Assembly (NCBI GenBank): GCA_020692245.1
Contig: JAIMKT010000041.1
Span: 1 to 35,437 of the forward strand
Direction of reading: 5' to 3'
DNA length: 35,437 nucleotides
DNA from: Microcoleus sp. GA_180221_E-2-1-MAG-45_12
Lineage (GTDB): Bacteria > Cyanobacteriota > Cyanobacteriia > Cyanobacteriales > JAAUUE01
Of this stretch, positions 1 through 7,081 are shown piece by piece. The notes below the pieces were generated by a model, which was given only the letters and a program-made list of their open reading frames with translations, was not told the DNA's origin and made no database searches. A program made the translations under genes and the position numbers. Positions within the stretch are counted from its first letter, which is position 1. The number at the start of each line of letters is the position of its first letter.

Positions 1-70
1 CTTACTAGAAAAGTGCTGTATTACTACCAAAAAGAGTAAAGTACTCTACACAAGACTTTCTCTTAACTTT

Positions 71-376
71 TTACTTTTTATCGGAGATTGGACGATCGAA
101 TACTACTGAAATCAATCTAGTCCACGCATTAATCAACCTAGTAATCGACTGGGTACAAGCACTAAACATAGCAAAAGCGAGAATTATCTGGGTAATTGGG
201 TTACTCATATTTTCAGTTAGTTCAGTAGGGATGTTGACAGAAATCACCGAAGGCGGAACCTCGATCGTATTCTGGGCTTTGCTGGCGGGAGTAAGAGCAT
301 TCGATAGCGCATCAGGATTTATCGGAGAAGTAGACTCGATCGCTACTTTCACCGCATTGGTATTATTTATGGTCAC
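71..376 (-). CDS. small hypothetical protein, possible membrane-associated C-terminal half
   Basis: I do not recognise this family. I chose the GTG at 376 because AGGAG lies about 8 bases before it; the longer frame would need a TTG at 445 and has no in-frame ATG nearby. That gives about 101 residues. The first half is polar and rich in Asn, Thr, Ser and Pro. The second half has a hydrophobic or amphipathic stretch (around ITQIILAFAMFSACTQ) followed by a basic helix (LINAWTRLISVVFDRP), so it may associate with membrane or oligomerise. It lies downstream of ileS in the same direction, but about 290 bases and a strong stem-loop separate them, so an operon is doubtful. It could be a non-genuine frame; the ribosome binding site is the main support. 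Confidence 0.45.
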   Translation of the reverse strand: MTINNTNAVKVAIESTSPINPDALSNALTPASKAQNTIEVPPSVISVNIPTELTENMSNPITQIILAFAMFSACTQSITRLINAWTRLISVVFDRPISDKK

Positions 377-489
377 AGGGATCTCTCCTATTTCGTTTAT
401 AGAATAGAAAACCGCTGTTCTTTGAGCTAAAATAATAGGCGACAACCATTTATTTAAAAACTCAAAGTTTTAAACAGCGAGATTTTTAA

Positions 490-525
490 CAAGCTCTGTT
501 GGGTCTGCAAACCTGATGGAGCTTG
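490..525. other. strong stem-loop between ileS and the small hypothetical gene
   Basis: CAAGCTC at 490-496 is the exact reverse complement of GAGCTTG at 519-525. Inside, TTGGGT and ACCTGA can also pair, with two G.T wobbles, around a 6-base loop. The fold has a 7-bp outer stem, a small internal loop and a 6-bp inner stem. It lies about 140 bases beyond the ileS stop codon. No long U tract follows on either strand (TTAAAAAT leftward, ATCTTTTA rightward), so it is a poor textbook terminator. It could stabilise an mRNA 3' end or be a palindromic repeat copy. Confidence 0.5.
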
Positions 526-664
526 ATCTTTTACTAATAATAACATTGGGCTAAAGATTACGGGAAATCTAGATTAATCATTAAGATATCTATTAAATAT
601 AAGCATCTGATGCATTACTCCTCTTAACCTATACTTAAGCTTTTTGGTTGATCGGGTAGTGATA

Positions 665-3547
665 TTAGAATTCCCCAGCAAGGGCAGCTTCACAGCGATC
701 GCACACCGCCGGATGTTCGCTAGATTTCCCCACATAATCAGAGTAGTTCCAGCATCGATCGCACTTCTCGCCATCTGCTTTGCTAATTCCCACTGCCAGT
801 TTTTCCGTTTGGGAATGATAGCCCGCCGTCTGTGCTAGTTCCGGGGTTGCCACAATTTCGACTTGAGAAGCAATTAAGAGGTAGCGTAACTGATCTACTC
901 GGTTCCCGGTCAGAGGATCAATGGGGTTAAGCTGGTCTAACTTTGTCTTCAGTTCTGCATCAGCCACATAAAGCAAAACCTTCGCTTCGAGGGAAGAACC
1001 AATCAGTTTTTCTGCCCTGGCCTGTTCCATGACCTTATTCACTTCCGTGCGGATTTGGCGTAACTTTTCCCAAGTGCTGCCTAGGTCTGGTTGTTGCCAT
1101 GCCGGATCAAAATCAACCCAGCCCGACTGAAACACCGACTCAAAGGGAGTGGCGTAGGGTAAATACTGCCAGATATCCTCTGCCATATGGGAAAGGACGG
1201 GGGCGATCGACCGAGCGAGGTTTTCTACAGCGATAGACAGAACAGTCTGGCAACTCCGCCGCCGGGGCGAATCTAAGGCACTGATATAAAGACGATCCTT
1301 GGCAATATCTAGATAGAAATTAGATAAATCCACCACACAAAAATTTTGTACGGTTTGGAAAAACTTAAAGAACTGGAAACTGTCAAAAGCTGCCGTCACT
1401 TCCGTAAATACTTCTGTCATTCGGTGCAACATGTAGCGATCGATCTCCGGCAGGTCAGCGTAGGCAACCGCATCTTTCGCCGGATCAAAGTCGTGAAGAT
1501 TTCCCAAGAGGAACCGGGCAGTATTGCGAATTTTCCCCCGCACATCCCCCATTTGCTTCAGGCTGGTTTTGCCGATCGACATATCTGAAGAATAATCCAC
1601 AGAAGAAGCCCACAATCTCAACACATCAGCACCGTAGGGCGGGTCTTTTTTCTGGTCTTTGCCCCCATCAATAATTACTTGAGGATCTACAATATTCCCT
1701 AAGGATTTACTCATTTTTCTACCCTGCTCATCCAAAACAAAGCCGTGGGTCAAAACAGTTTTGTAGGGTGCTTGATTGTGGGTTGCCACACTGGTGAGGA
1801 GGCTCGACTGGAACCAGCCCCGGTGTTGATCGGAGCCTTCGAGATACATATCCACGGGATAAACCAAGTCCGCCCGTTGATCAGCCACCGCTGCCCAAGA
1901 GGAGCCGGAATCAAACCACACATCCATAGTGTCCATGCCTTTGCGGTAGGTCTTGCCATTGTCTCGATAGCTGGGGGGCAATAACTCCGCCACAGATAAT
2001 TCCCACCACGCATCGGAACCTTTCTCTGCAAAGATTCGCTGCACATTATTAATCGTCTCTTCCGTCAGCAATGGCTCCCCAGTTTCCTCATCATAAAATA
2101 CTGGGATTGGCACACCCCAACTGCGCTGCCGAGAAATACACCAGTCAGAGCGATCGCCCACCATCGCCGTGATCCGATTTTCCCCCATGGCTGGAATCCA
2201 CCGCACGGATTTAATGGCAGCCAGAGCTTCTTCTCGAAATCCTGCCACCGAGGCAAACCATTGTTCTGTCGCCCGGAAAATAGTGGGTTTCTTGGTGCGC
2301 CAATCGTGGGGATAGCGGTGGGCATACATTTCTTCTTGGAGTAAAGCTCCGGCGGTGATCAGAGCTTCGATTACGCCCCCATTGGCATCTTTCAGGACAT
2401 TTAACCCCGCAAACTGCCCCGCCTCATCGGTGAAATCGCCCCTGGCATCCACGGGACAGAGGACTGGCAAATTATAGCGCTTACCGACTTTGAAGTCATC
2501 TTCCCCATGTCCGGGAGCTGTGTGGACTAAGCCTGTCCCCGATTCGGTAGTGACATACTCGCCCCCAATCACGATCGGGCTGGTGCGTTCAAATAAAGGA
2601 TGCTGGTAGGTAGAAAATTCTAAATCCTGACCCTTAATTGTTGCCTTAACCGTCAAACTCGTCCCAAATTTTGCCTCTAATTTCTCCACTAGAGCTTTAG
2701 CAACCAGCAGATACTTAAAGTTGGTGCTATGCACTGGAGTTCCCACTTCTACGACCACGTAATCCAAGCTGGGATTCACTGCCACCGCCAAGTTTGCCGG
2801 AATTGTCCAGGGCGTAGTCGTCCAGATGGCAACCCCCAGACTATCTAGATAAGGTTGCAATGCTTGGGCAGTATCGGCTAGTTTTGTCACCGCAAAAGCA
2901 ACGTAGATACTCCGGGATTGGTAATCATCGGGATATTCTAGTTCGGCTTCAGCAAGGGCAGTTTGGGAAGTAGGACTCCAATGAACGGGCTTAAATCCCC
3001 GATAAATATAACCTTTCAATACCATCTGCCCAAACACCCCAATCTGGGCGGCTTCGTAGTCTGCCGTCAGGGTCAGGTAAGGGTTCTCCCAATTGCCCCA
3101 CACCCCGTAGCGTTGGAATCCCTTGGATTGTTCTTGCACTGTCGCCAGAGCAAACTCCCTAGCTTTTTGGCGAATCTGCATAGCCGTAAGATTTTTGGCT
3201 TCGCCGGGGGGCATTTGTTGGAGGACTTTCTGCTCGATCGGTAGCCCATGACAATCCCAACCAGGGGTATAACGAGCTTTTCTGCCCCGCAATAGTTGGT
3301 ACTTGTTGATAATGTCCTTCAAGATTTTATTCAGAGCATGTCCCATGTGCAGCGTGCCATTGGCGTAGGGAGGCCCATCGTGGAGGACAAAAATTTCCCC
3401 AGAGTTATGCTGGGACAGGTTCTCATAAATACTTTTTTCTGCCCAAAACTGCTGAATTTCCGGCTCCCGCTTGGTAGCATTGGCCCGCATATCAAATTTA
3501 GTTTGGGGAAGATTTACTGTATCTTTGTAGCTTTTAGAGTCTGTCAC
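665..3547 (-). CDS. ileS: isoleucyl-tRNA synthetase
   Basis: Cytosolic class I aminoacyl-tRNA synthetase that charges tRNA-Ile with isoleucine and hydrolyses mischarged Val-tRNA. At 960 residues it has the usual bacterial length. The HIGH-type signature is seen as PPYANGTLHMGH near residues 58-70. The KMSKS loop (KMSKSLGN) is near 608. The inserted editing domain lies between them and includes TTTPWTIPANLAV and the GTGLVHTAPGHGEDD segment. The C-terminal zinc site has four cysteines at about 929, 932, 949 and 952 (CDRC...CDRC). The start is GTG at 3547; the N-terminus (TDSKSYKDTVNLPQT, then DMRANATKREPEI) resembles the usual cyanobacterial IleS opening. It appears monocistronic and leftward. 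No T-box is visible upstream, as expected outside Gram-positive bacteria. Confidence 0.98.
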   Translation of the reverse strand: MTDSKSYKDTVNLPQTKFDMRANATKREPEIQQFWAEKSIYENLSQHNSGEIFVLHDGPPYANGTLHMGHALNKILKDIINKYQLLRGRKARYTPGWDCHGLPIEQKVLQQMPPGEAKNLTAMQIRQKAREFALATVQEQSKGFQRYGVWGNWENPYLTLTADYEAAQIGVFGQMVLKGYIYRGFKPVHWSPTSQTALAEAELEYPDDYQSRSIYVAFAVTKLADTAQALQPYLDSLGVAIWTTTPWTIPANLAVAVNPSLDYVVVEVGTPVHSTNFKYLLVAKALVEKLEAKFGTSLTVKATIKGQDLEFSTYQHPLFERTSPIVIGGEYVTTESGTGLVHTAPGHGEDDFKVGKRYNLPVLCPVDARGDFTDEAGQFAGLNVLKDANGGVIEALITAGALLQEEMYAHRYPHDWRTKKPTIFRATEQWFASVAGFREEALAAIKSVRWIPAMGENRITAMVGDRSDWCISRQRSWGVPIPVFYDEETGEPLLTEETINNVQRIFAEKGSDAWWELSVAELLPPSYRDNGKTYRKGMDTMDVWFDSGSSWAAVADQRADLVYPVDMYLEGSDQHRGWFQSSLLTSVATHNQAPYKTVLTHGFVLDEQGRKMSKSLGNIVDPQVIIDGGKDQKKDPPYGADVLRLWASSVDYSSDMSIGKTSLKQMGDVRGKIRNTARFLLGNLHDFDPAKDAVAYADLPEIDRYMLHRMTEVFTEVTAAFDSFQFFKFFQTVQNFCVVDLSNFYLDIAKDRLYISALDSPRRRSCQTVLSIAVENLARSIAPVLSHMAEDIWQYLPYATPFESVFQSGWVDFDPAWQQPDLGSTWEKLRQIRTEVNKVMEQARAEKLIGSSLEAKVLLYVADAELKTKLDQLNPIDPLTGNRVDQLRYLLIASQVEIVATPELAQTAGYHSQTEKLAVGISKADGEKCDRCWNYSDYVGKSSEHPAVCDRCEAALAGEF

Positions 3548-3720
3548 AGGTTTAGGTTCGGGGTAGATATATTAAGTATTGCAAGGTAAGCCCTAATTAT
3601 AAATTCTAGGAGCGATCGCCCGAAAAATCAATCCTTCGACAAGGCTCAAGAACCATCTCTCCCTAATCTGCACTGAATCCTACAGGTAATGCTATGGGTT
3701 AAGATGGGGTTAGCAATTAC

Positions 3721-3757
3721 TTCAGATAATATTTCAGACAATAATGCTTCAGACAAT
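3721..3757. repeat. three direct copies of TTCAGAYAAT before the PIN-toxin module
   Basis: TTCAGATAAT (3721-3730), TTCAGACAAT (3733-3742) and TTCAGACAAT (3748-3757) are spaced 12 and 15 bases apart, just before the ribosome binding site GAGGGAGGT. If the upstream in-frame ATG at 3689 were used, they would encode an S-D-N repeat. If translation starts at 3773, they sit in the leader, where an antitoxin-toxin complex might bind for autoregulation. The operator role is inference only. Confidence 0.4.
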
Positions 3758-3772
3758 GAGGGAGGTAGAGCG

Positions 3773-4258
3773 ATGACAAGGAAAAAATCAGCAGATACGC
3801 CCACAAGCCCACCCAATCCTGATGATCTAGACGATCTAGATGTAATGTCTATCGTCAATGAGACTATAAAAATGATGAAAGAAGATATTAGCGAGGAGGT
3901 CATAACTGGCAAGCCAAAATTAACAGATATGACTGTTGATGACCTTAAAATTTTGATTGGTGAAGTTGTTGCTGCCGAACTTCAAAAATGGTCTAACCAA
4001 TCAACTAGCAAGGATTTAGATAATTCTGCCAGCAAGAAACCCTATCTAAACTCTGAAGGTCAGTATATATTGCTAGAAAGAACTCCAGAGGAAATCGCCA
4101 GACAAGCCCAATCTATTAGAGATATGTTCACTGAATGGGAGAGGGAATATGATGCAGAAGAACAAAGAGAAACCTTTACCTATCTTCAGAAAGCATTAAG
4201 GGATGACTTTCCCTCTGAAGGTTCATTTTCTGAGAATCCACTATCGGATTTACAATGA
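3773..4258 (+). CDS. antitoxin-like protein partnered with a PIN toxin
   Basis: About 161 residues from the ATG at 3773, chosen because GAGGGAGGT sits 6-7 bases upstream. A longer frame opens at 3689 but has no such site. The N-terminal third is acidic and charged. A segment around LTDMTVDDLKILIGEVV resembles the short motif (T-V-D-E-L-K-x-L-I) seen in small cyanobacterial proteins encoded next to PIN toxins. The C-terminal half is predicted helical and charged (EEIARQAQSIRDMFTEWERE). Its stop overlaps the start of the next gene by 4 bases (ATGA), implying translational coupling, as is usual for antitoxin then toxin. No DNA-binding fold is evident to me. The antitoxin role is inferred from gene order, overlap and the short motif. 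Confidence 0.6.
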   Translation: MTRKKSADTPTSPPNPDDLDDLDVMSIVNETIKMMKEDISEEVITGKPKLTDMTVDDLKILIGEVVAAELQKWSNQSTSKDLDNSASKKPYLNSEGQYILLERTPEEIARQAQSIRDMFTEWEREYDAEEQRETFTYLQKALRDDFPSEGSFSENPLSDLQ

Positions 4259-4710
4259 TTGTTTTACTTGATTCGGGTCCTCTAGGAATATTATCAAACC
4301 CCAATTCTTCACCCGAAAATTTGGAATGTCGATACTGGGCAGAAGGACTTACTGACAAAAGATATACATTGATCGTGCCTGAAATTGTTGATTATGAATT
4401 AAGGCGAGAGTTGCTACGGGCAGACAAGCAGAAGGGACTCAGGCGTTTAGACACTCTCAAAGCTAAATTTCAATATTTGCCTCTGACAACAAAAACTATG
4501 CTTAAGGCGGCGGAACTTTGGGCAGAATCACGACGGGCTGGGAAACCTACCGCAAGTCCCGATGCTCTGGATGGAGATGTAATTTTAGCGGCTCAAGCAT
4601 ATTTAATTGCAGAGGAGTTGGAAGATCGCCTCCCTGTAGTGGTAGCAACAACCAACATGAATCATCTAGAAAGGTTTACGATCGCCAAAAAATGGCAAGA
4701 CATTGAGTAA
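4255..4710 (+). CDS. PIN-domain ribonuclease, probable VapC-like toxin
   Basis: A 151-residue protein with PIN-fold features: Asp6 in MIVLLDSGPLG on the first strand, Glu43/Glu48 in VPEIVDYELRREL, and Asp106/Asp108 in DALDGDVILAAQA. The fourth acidic position appears as Asn in VATTNMNHLERF (Asn134). Known PIN toxins cleave RNA (tRNA or rRNA) using Mg2+ held by these acidic residues. The start codon overlaps the stop of the upstream gene, as in type II toxin-antitoxin operons. A Uma2-type nuclease follows 59 bases later on the same strand but is probably separate. The PIN fold is fairly sure; activity and target are unknown. Confidence 0.8.
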   Translation: MIVLLDSGPLGILSNPNSSPENLECRYWAEGLTDKRYTLIVPEIVDYELRRELLRADKQKGLRRLDTLKAKFQYLPLTTKTMLKAAELWAESRRAGKPTASPDALDGDVILAAQAYLIAEELEDRLPVVVATTNMNHLERFTIAKKWQDIE

Positions 4711-4769
4711 TTGGGAGAATGATTTAGACTGCTATATTCAAATAACTATTCAATATAAATATCCAAACT

Positions 4770-5384
4770 ATGATAGCTCTTTCAGATCATTATCAACGCC
4801 TGAATGTCGATGAATACCTTGGATTAGAAGCCCAGAGTCTTGTCAAACACGAATATATGGACGGGGAAGTCTATGCTATGGCTGGGACTACGGATACCCA
4901 TAATACAATCGTGGGCAATATAGTTATGCTCATTCGTAATCACCTCCGAGGGACAGATTGCCGAGTATATTTCCTTGATATCAAAGCCCGTCTCGAAAGA
5001 TGTAATTGCTTTTATTATCCTGATCTCCTTGTTACCTGTGATCCCCAAGACCGGGAAACCCCTACCTATAAGCGTTTTCCTAAGTTAATTGTCGAAGTTC
5101 TTTCTGATAGTACTGAATCCTTCGATCGAGGTGATAAATTCTATAATTACCAAACCCTAGATAGTTTAGAAGAATATATTTTAGTCAACACCAAATCCCC
5201 ACGGGTAGAAATTTTTCGCCGTCATTCTCAAGAAGGCTGGCTTTTTCAGACTTACACGCCTACTGATTTGGCTATCACAATCAAAAGTCTTGACTTGGGT
5301 GTATCCTTTGTTGATCTTTACGAAGATACTACCCTCCTTAATAATCCGGCAAATAATCAAGCTGATAGTCAGGCATCTAATTGA
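4770..5384 (+). CDS. Uma2 family (DUF820) putative restriction-fold endonuclease
   Basis: A 204-residue Uma2 protein, a family with a PD-(D/E)XK fold that is greatly expanded in cyanobacteria and of unclear function. Visible signatures are the N-terminal KHEYMDGEVYAMAGTT with following H-N, FYYPDLLVTCDP with the presumed catalytic Asp, and KLIVEVLSDSTESFDRGDK with the Glu of the active site. The tail after about residue 185 is polar and Asn/Gln-rich. No clear ribosome binding site precedes the ATG. It converges with the next gene, with only 3 bases between the stops. The family assignment is strong; nuclease activity has not been shown for most members. Confidence 0.9.
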   Translation: MIALSDHYQRLNVDEYLGLEAQSLVKHEYMDGEVYAMAGTTDTHNTIVGNIVMLIRNHLRGTDCRVYFLDIKARLERCNCFYYPDLLVTCDPQDRETPTYKRFPKLIVEVLSDSTESFDRGDKFYNYQTLDSLEEYILVNTKSPRVEIFRRHSQEGWLFQTYTPTDLAITIKSLDLGVSFVDLYEDTTLLNNPANNQADSQASN

Positions 5385-5387
5385 TCT

Positions 5388-6581
5388 TTACTCCAGAGAG
5401 ATGTCTCCACCCCAGCGCTCTTGGGGCAGAAAGGCTCGATCGAGGGGAATGGGGGCGACGGGTTCCGTGAGGGTAAACTCACCAGCGAGGATCCATTTTT
5501 TGAGTTCTTCGGCAACTTGGAGCGATCGAGCAATACTTGCCAAGGGAGCCACCCGGATCGTTTTACCGTTGAGGGTAATTTTCCCAGATTTCAATTGAGC
5601 ATAGGTAACTAAACCAAAGGTAGGACGCACCCGGCGGGGAATGGAAAAATCGACCACTGGAGCCACCACCTCTTGATCTTGGACAGCACAACGGCGGATC
5701 ACTTCAGGATTGAGGACAGGCAAGGGAACCCCCACCCCCAACATTAATGAAGAACCGTAGTTTTTGAAATAACAGCCTCGTACCCACTGAGTATTCATGG
5801 CTTTAGCATCCCCAATCAGAGCTAAGGTCGCTGCCGGTCCAATGGGAGTATGGTTTTCTAGGCGCTTTTGCAAAGGAAAATGTTGAGTTCCTTCCCAAGT
5901 TACGTAGCCGATCGCACCTCCTAGGAAAATCCGTGTACCAATGCCGACTAGATTTAGGTCTGGGTCATTCAACAATGGCGAAATTGCTCCCGGATTGGAA
6001 TACACCGCATTGCCTAACTGGGGTTGCAGAGGTCCAAGGTAGGTAAATAGGGGTCGATCGCCACCGTTGACACCGACAATAAAATTTTGGTACAAATTCC
6101 GGGGATTGTAGAGGTAAAACTGATTGATTTTATCTTTAGTAATGGTGGTTTCCAAGCTAGAACGGGGATAACAATCACTCACCTGCCCGATCGCCCGCAA
6201 TGGCACTGCCAAACCCGCCACCAAATCCTCGATCACATGCCCGCCACCCCGTTCCCGAAAATCTTCCCCATCCCCAGTTTCACAAAGCTGAGTTGCCCCT
6301 AGGTACAAATCCACTGCCCCAAACCCAGCGTAGGCAGCCACCCCATCGAGCCAGCAGGAACGAATATTGATAGGCGGATCCGTATGCCCCAGATTGATCA
6401 TCGCACCAGAAGATTCCATGGGTTCAAAGGTTCCCGTAGTCACCACATCGACTTGGGAGGCGATCGCTTCACAGCCCAACTCTCCTACCCTTGCCTTCAC
6501 CTCTGCCACTGTCCACACTACGGCTTTTTTTTGGATAATCTTTTCGTTAATTTCCTCGATCGTCCGCAACCCTGACACCAT
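5388..6581 (-). CDS. DUF39 / homocysteine biosynthesis-type protein (COG1900)
   Basis: A 397-residue protein that I assign to the DUF39 family from its overall pattern: an N-terminal EEINEKIIQKKAVVWTVAE, TTGTFEPMESSGAMINLG, a Cys-containing NIRSCWLDGVAAYAGFGA, a Gly-rich GIGTRIFLGGAIGYVTWEGTQ and the C-terminal RPTFGLVTYAQLKSGKITL. In methanogens the homologue MA1821, with ferredoxin-like MA1822, is needed for sulfide assimilation into homocysteine from aspartate semialdehyde. The methanogen protein carries CBS domains; none is apparent here, and no ferredoxin partner is adjacent. GGGAGA lies about 5 bases before the ATG. The gene is leftward and alone. Whether the cyanobacterial protein performs the same reaction is inference. 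Confidence 0.8.
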   Translation of the reverse strand: MVSGLRTIEEINEKIIQKKAVVWTVAEVKARVGELGCEAIASQVDVVTTGTFEPMESSGAMINLGHTDPPINIRSCWLDGVAAYAGFGAVDLYLGATQLCETGDGEDFRERGGGHVIEDLVAGLAVPLRAIGQVSDCYPRSSLETTITKDKINQFYLYNPRNLYQNFIVGVNGGDRPLFTYLGPLQPQLGNAVYSNPGAISPLLNDPDLNLVGIGTRIFLGGAIGYVTWEGTQHFPLQKRLENHTPIGPAATLALIGDAKAMNTQWVRGCYFKNYGSSLMLGVGVPLPVLNPEVIRRCAVQDQEVVAPVVDFSIPRRVRPTFGLVTYAQLKSGKITLNGKTIRVAPLASIARSLQVAEELKKWILAGEFTLTEPVAPIPLDRAFLPQERWGGDISLE

Positions 6582-6873
6582 ATTTTCTCCCTACCTAAGC
6601 AAAACTATTGACAAACAAGCTGGAGTAGGACAACGCCCTAGAGGATAAACTATACTGTTTTTAGGCCTAAGTTAAAATACTCCAGCCTTGCCGATTCAGG
6701 ATTATTGCATCTTTTCAGAGTATCTTGATGTTCCCATAATATTTTTTCTGGAATACTTTGTGTCCCCCAGCCATTCAAAATAATTCCTCCTGAATTAACT
6801 CTGAGTAGAGGAAATTATCAATAGTATTCTTGGATGTTTTCTAAATAGTCGAGTTGATTATTCCCAAGGTTAT

Positions 6874-6890
6874 ACCCAAGGCTATTGGGT
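6874..6890. promoter_or_regulatory. inverted repeat ACCCAA-N5-TTGGGT upstream of the cyclase gene
   Basis: A perfect 6-bp inverted repeat with a 5-base spacer. The 12 bases just to its left (CCCAAGGTTATA at 6863-6874) resemble its left arm (CCCAAGGCTATT), so there is also a direct repeat. It lies about 190 bases before the cyclase start. It could be a regulator-binding site or a small hairpin; nothing assigns a factor. Confidence 0.3.
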
Positions 6891-6947
6891 TTGAGGGACT
6901 TGGCTTGAGGGTATCAACTTGCAGGTTTTAGTTTGCAGATGTTAATT

Positions 6948-6976
6948 TGAGAGCATTAATTATCGAGGTACTCTCA
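6948..6976. promoter_or_regulatory. imperfect inverted repeat TGAGAGCA / TACTCTCA
   Basis: The 8-base arms pair except at one position and are separated by 13 bases. The site lies about 105 bases before the cyclase ATG. It might be an operator or part of the 5' leader. Support is limited to the symmetry and the position. Confidence 0.25.
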
Positions 6977-7081
6977 ACCTAAATTAGAATAGCGATAGTC
7001 CAGAAAAATAATGGTCAGGAGAGATGGGATTTAAGTAGAGTTCCGTAATCTACCCAACTCAATTAGTGAGGTTTAATTTCT

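Larger units (their letters stand above)
6582..7081. other. 500-base divergent intergenic region upstream of the cyclase gene
   Basis: No convincing gene is seen; all frames are short. The region should hold the promoters of the leftward DUF39 gene and the rightward cyclase gene. It contains two inverted repeats (6874-6890 and 6948-6976, listed separately). A probable ribosome binding site (GTGAGGT) precedes the cyclase ATG by about 11 bases. No clear SYCRP1/CRP-type TGTGA-N6-TCACA palindrome was found. Confidence 0.5.

Noticed and set aside
490-525. Integron attC-like site
   Set aside because: Imperfect stem with wobble pairs suggested it, but the conserved attC core RYYYAAC/GTTRRRY pairing is missing and no integrase is present.
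3689-3772. Longer N-terminus for the antitoxin-like gene
   Set aside because: The 28 added residues come mostly from the TTCAGAYAAT repeats, and the strong ribosome binding site points to the ATG at 3773.
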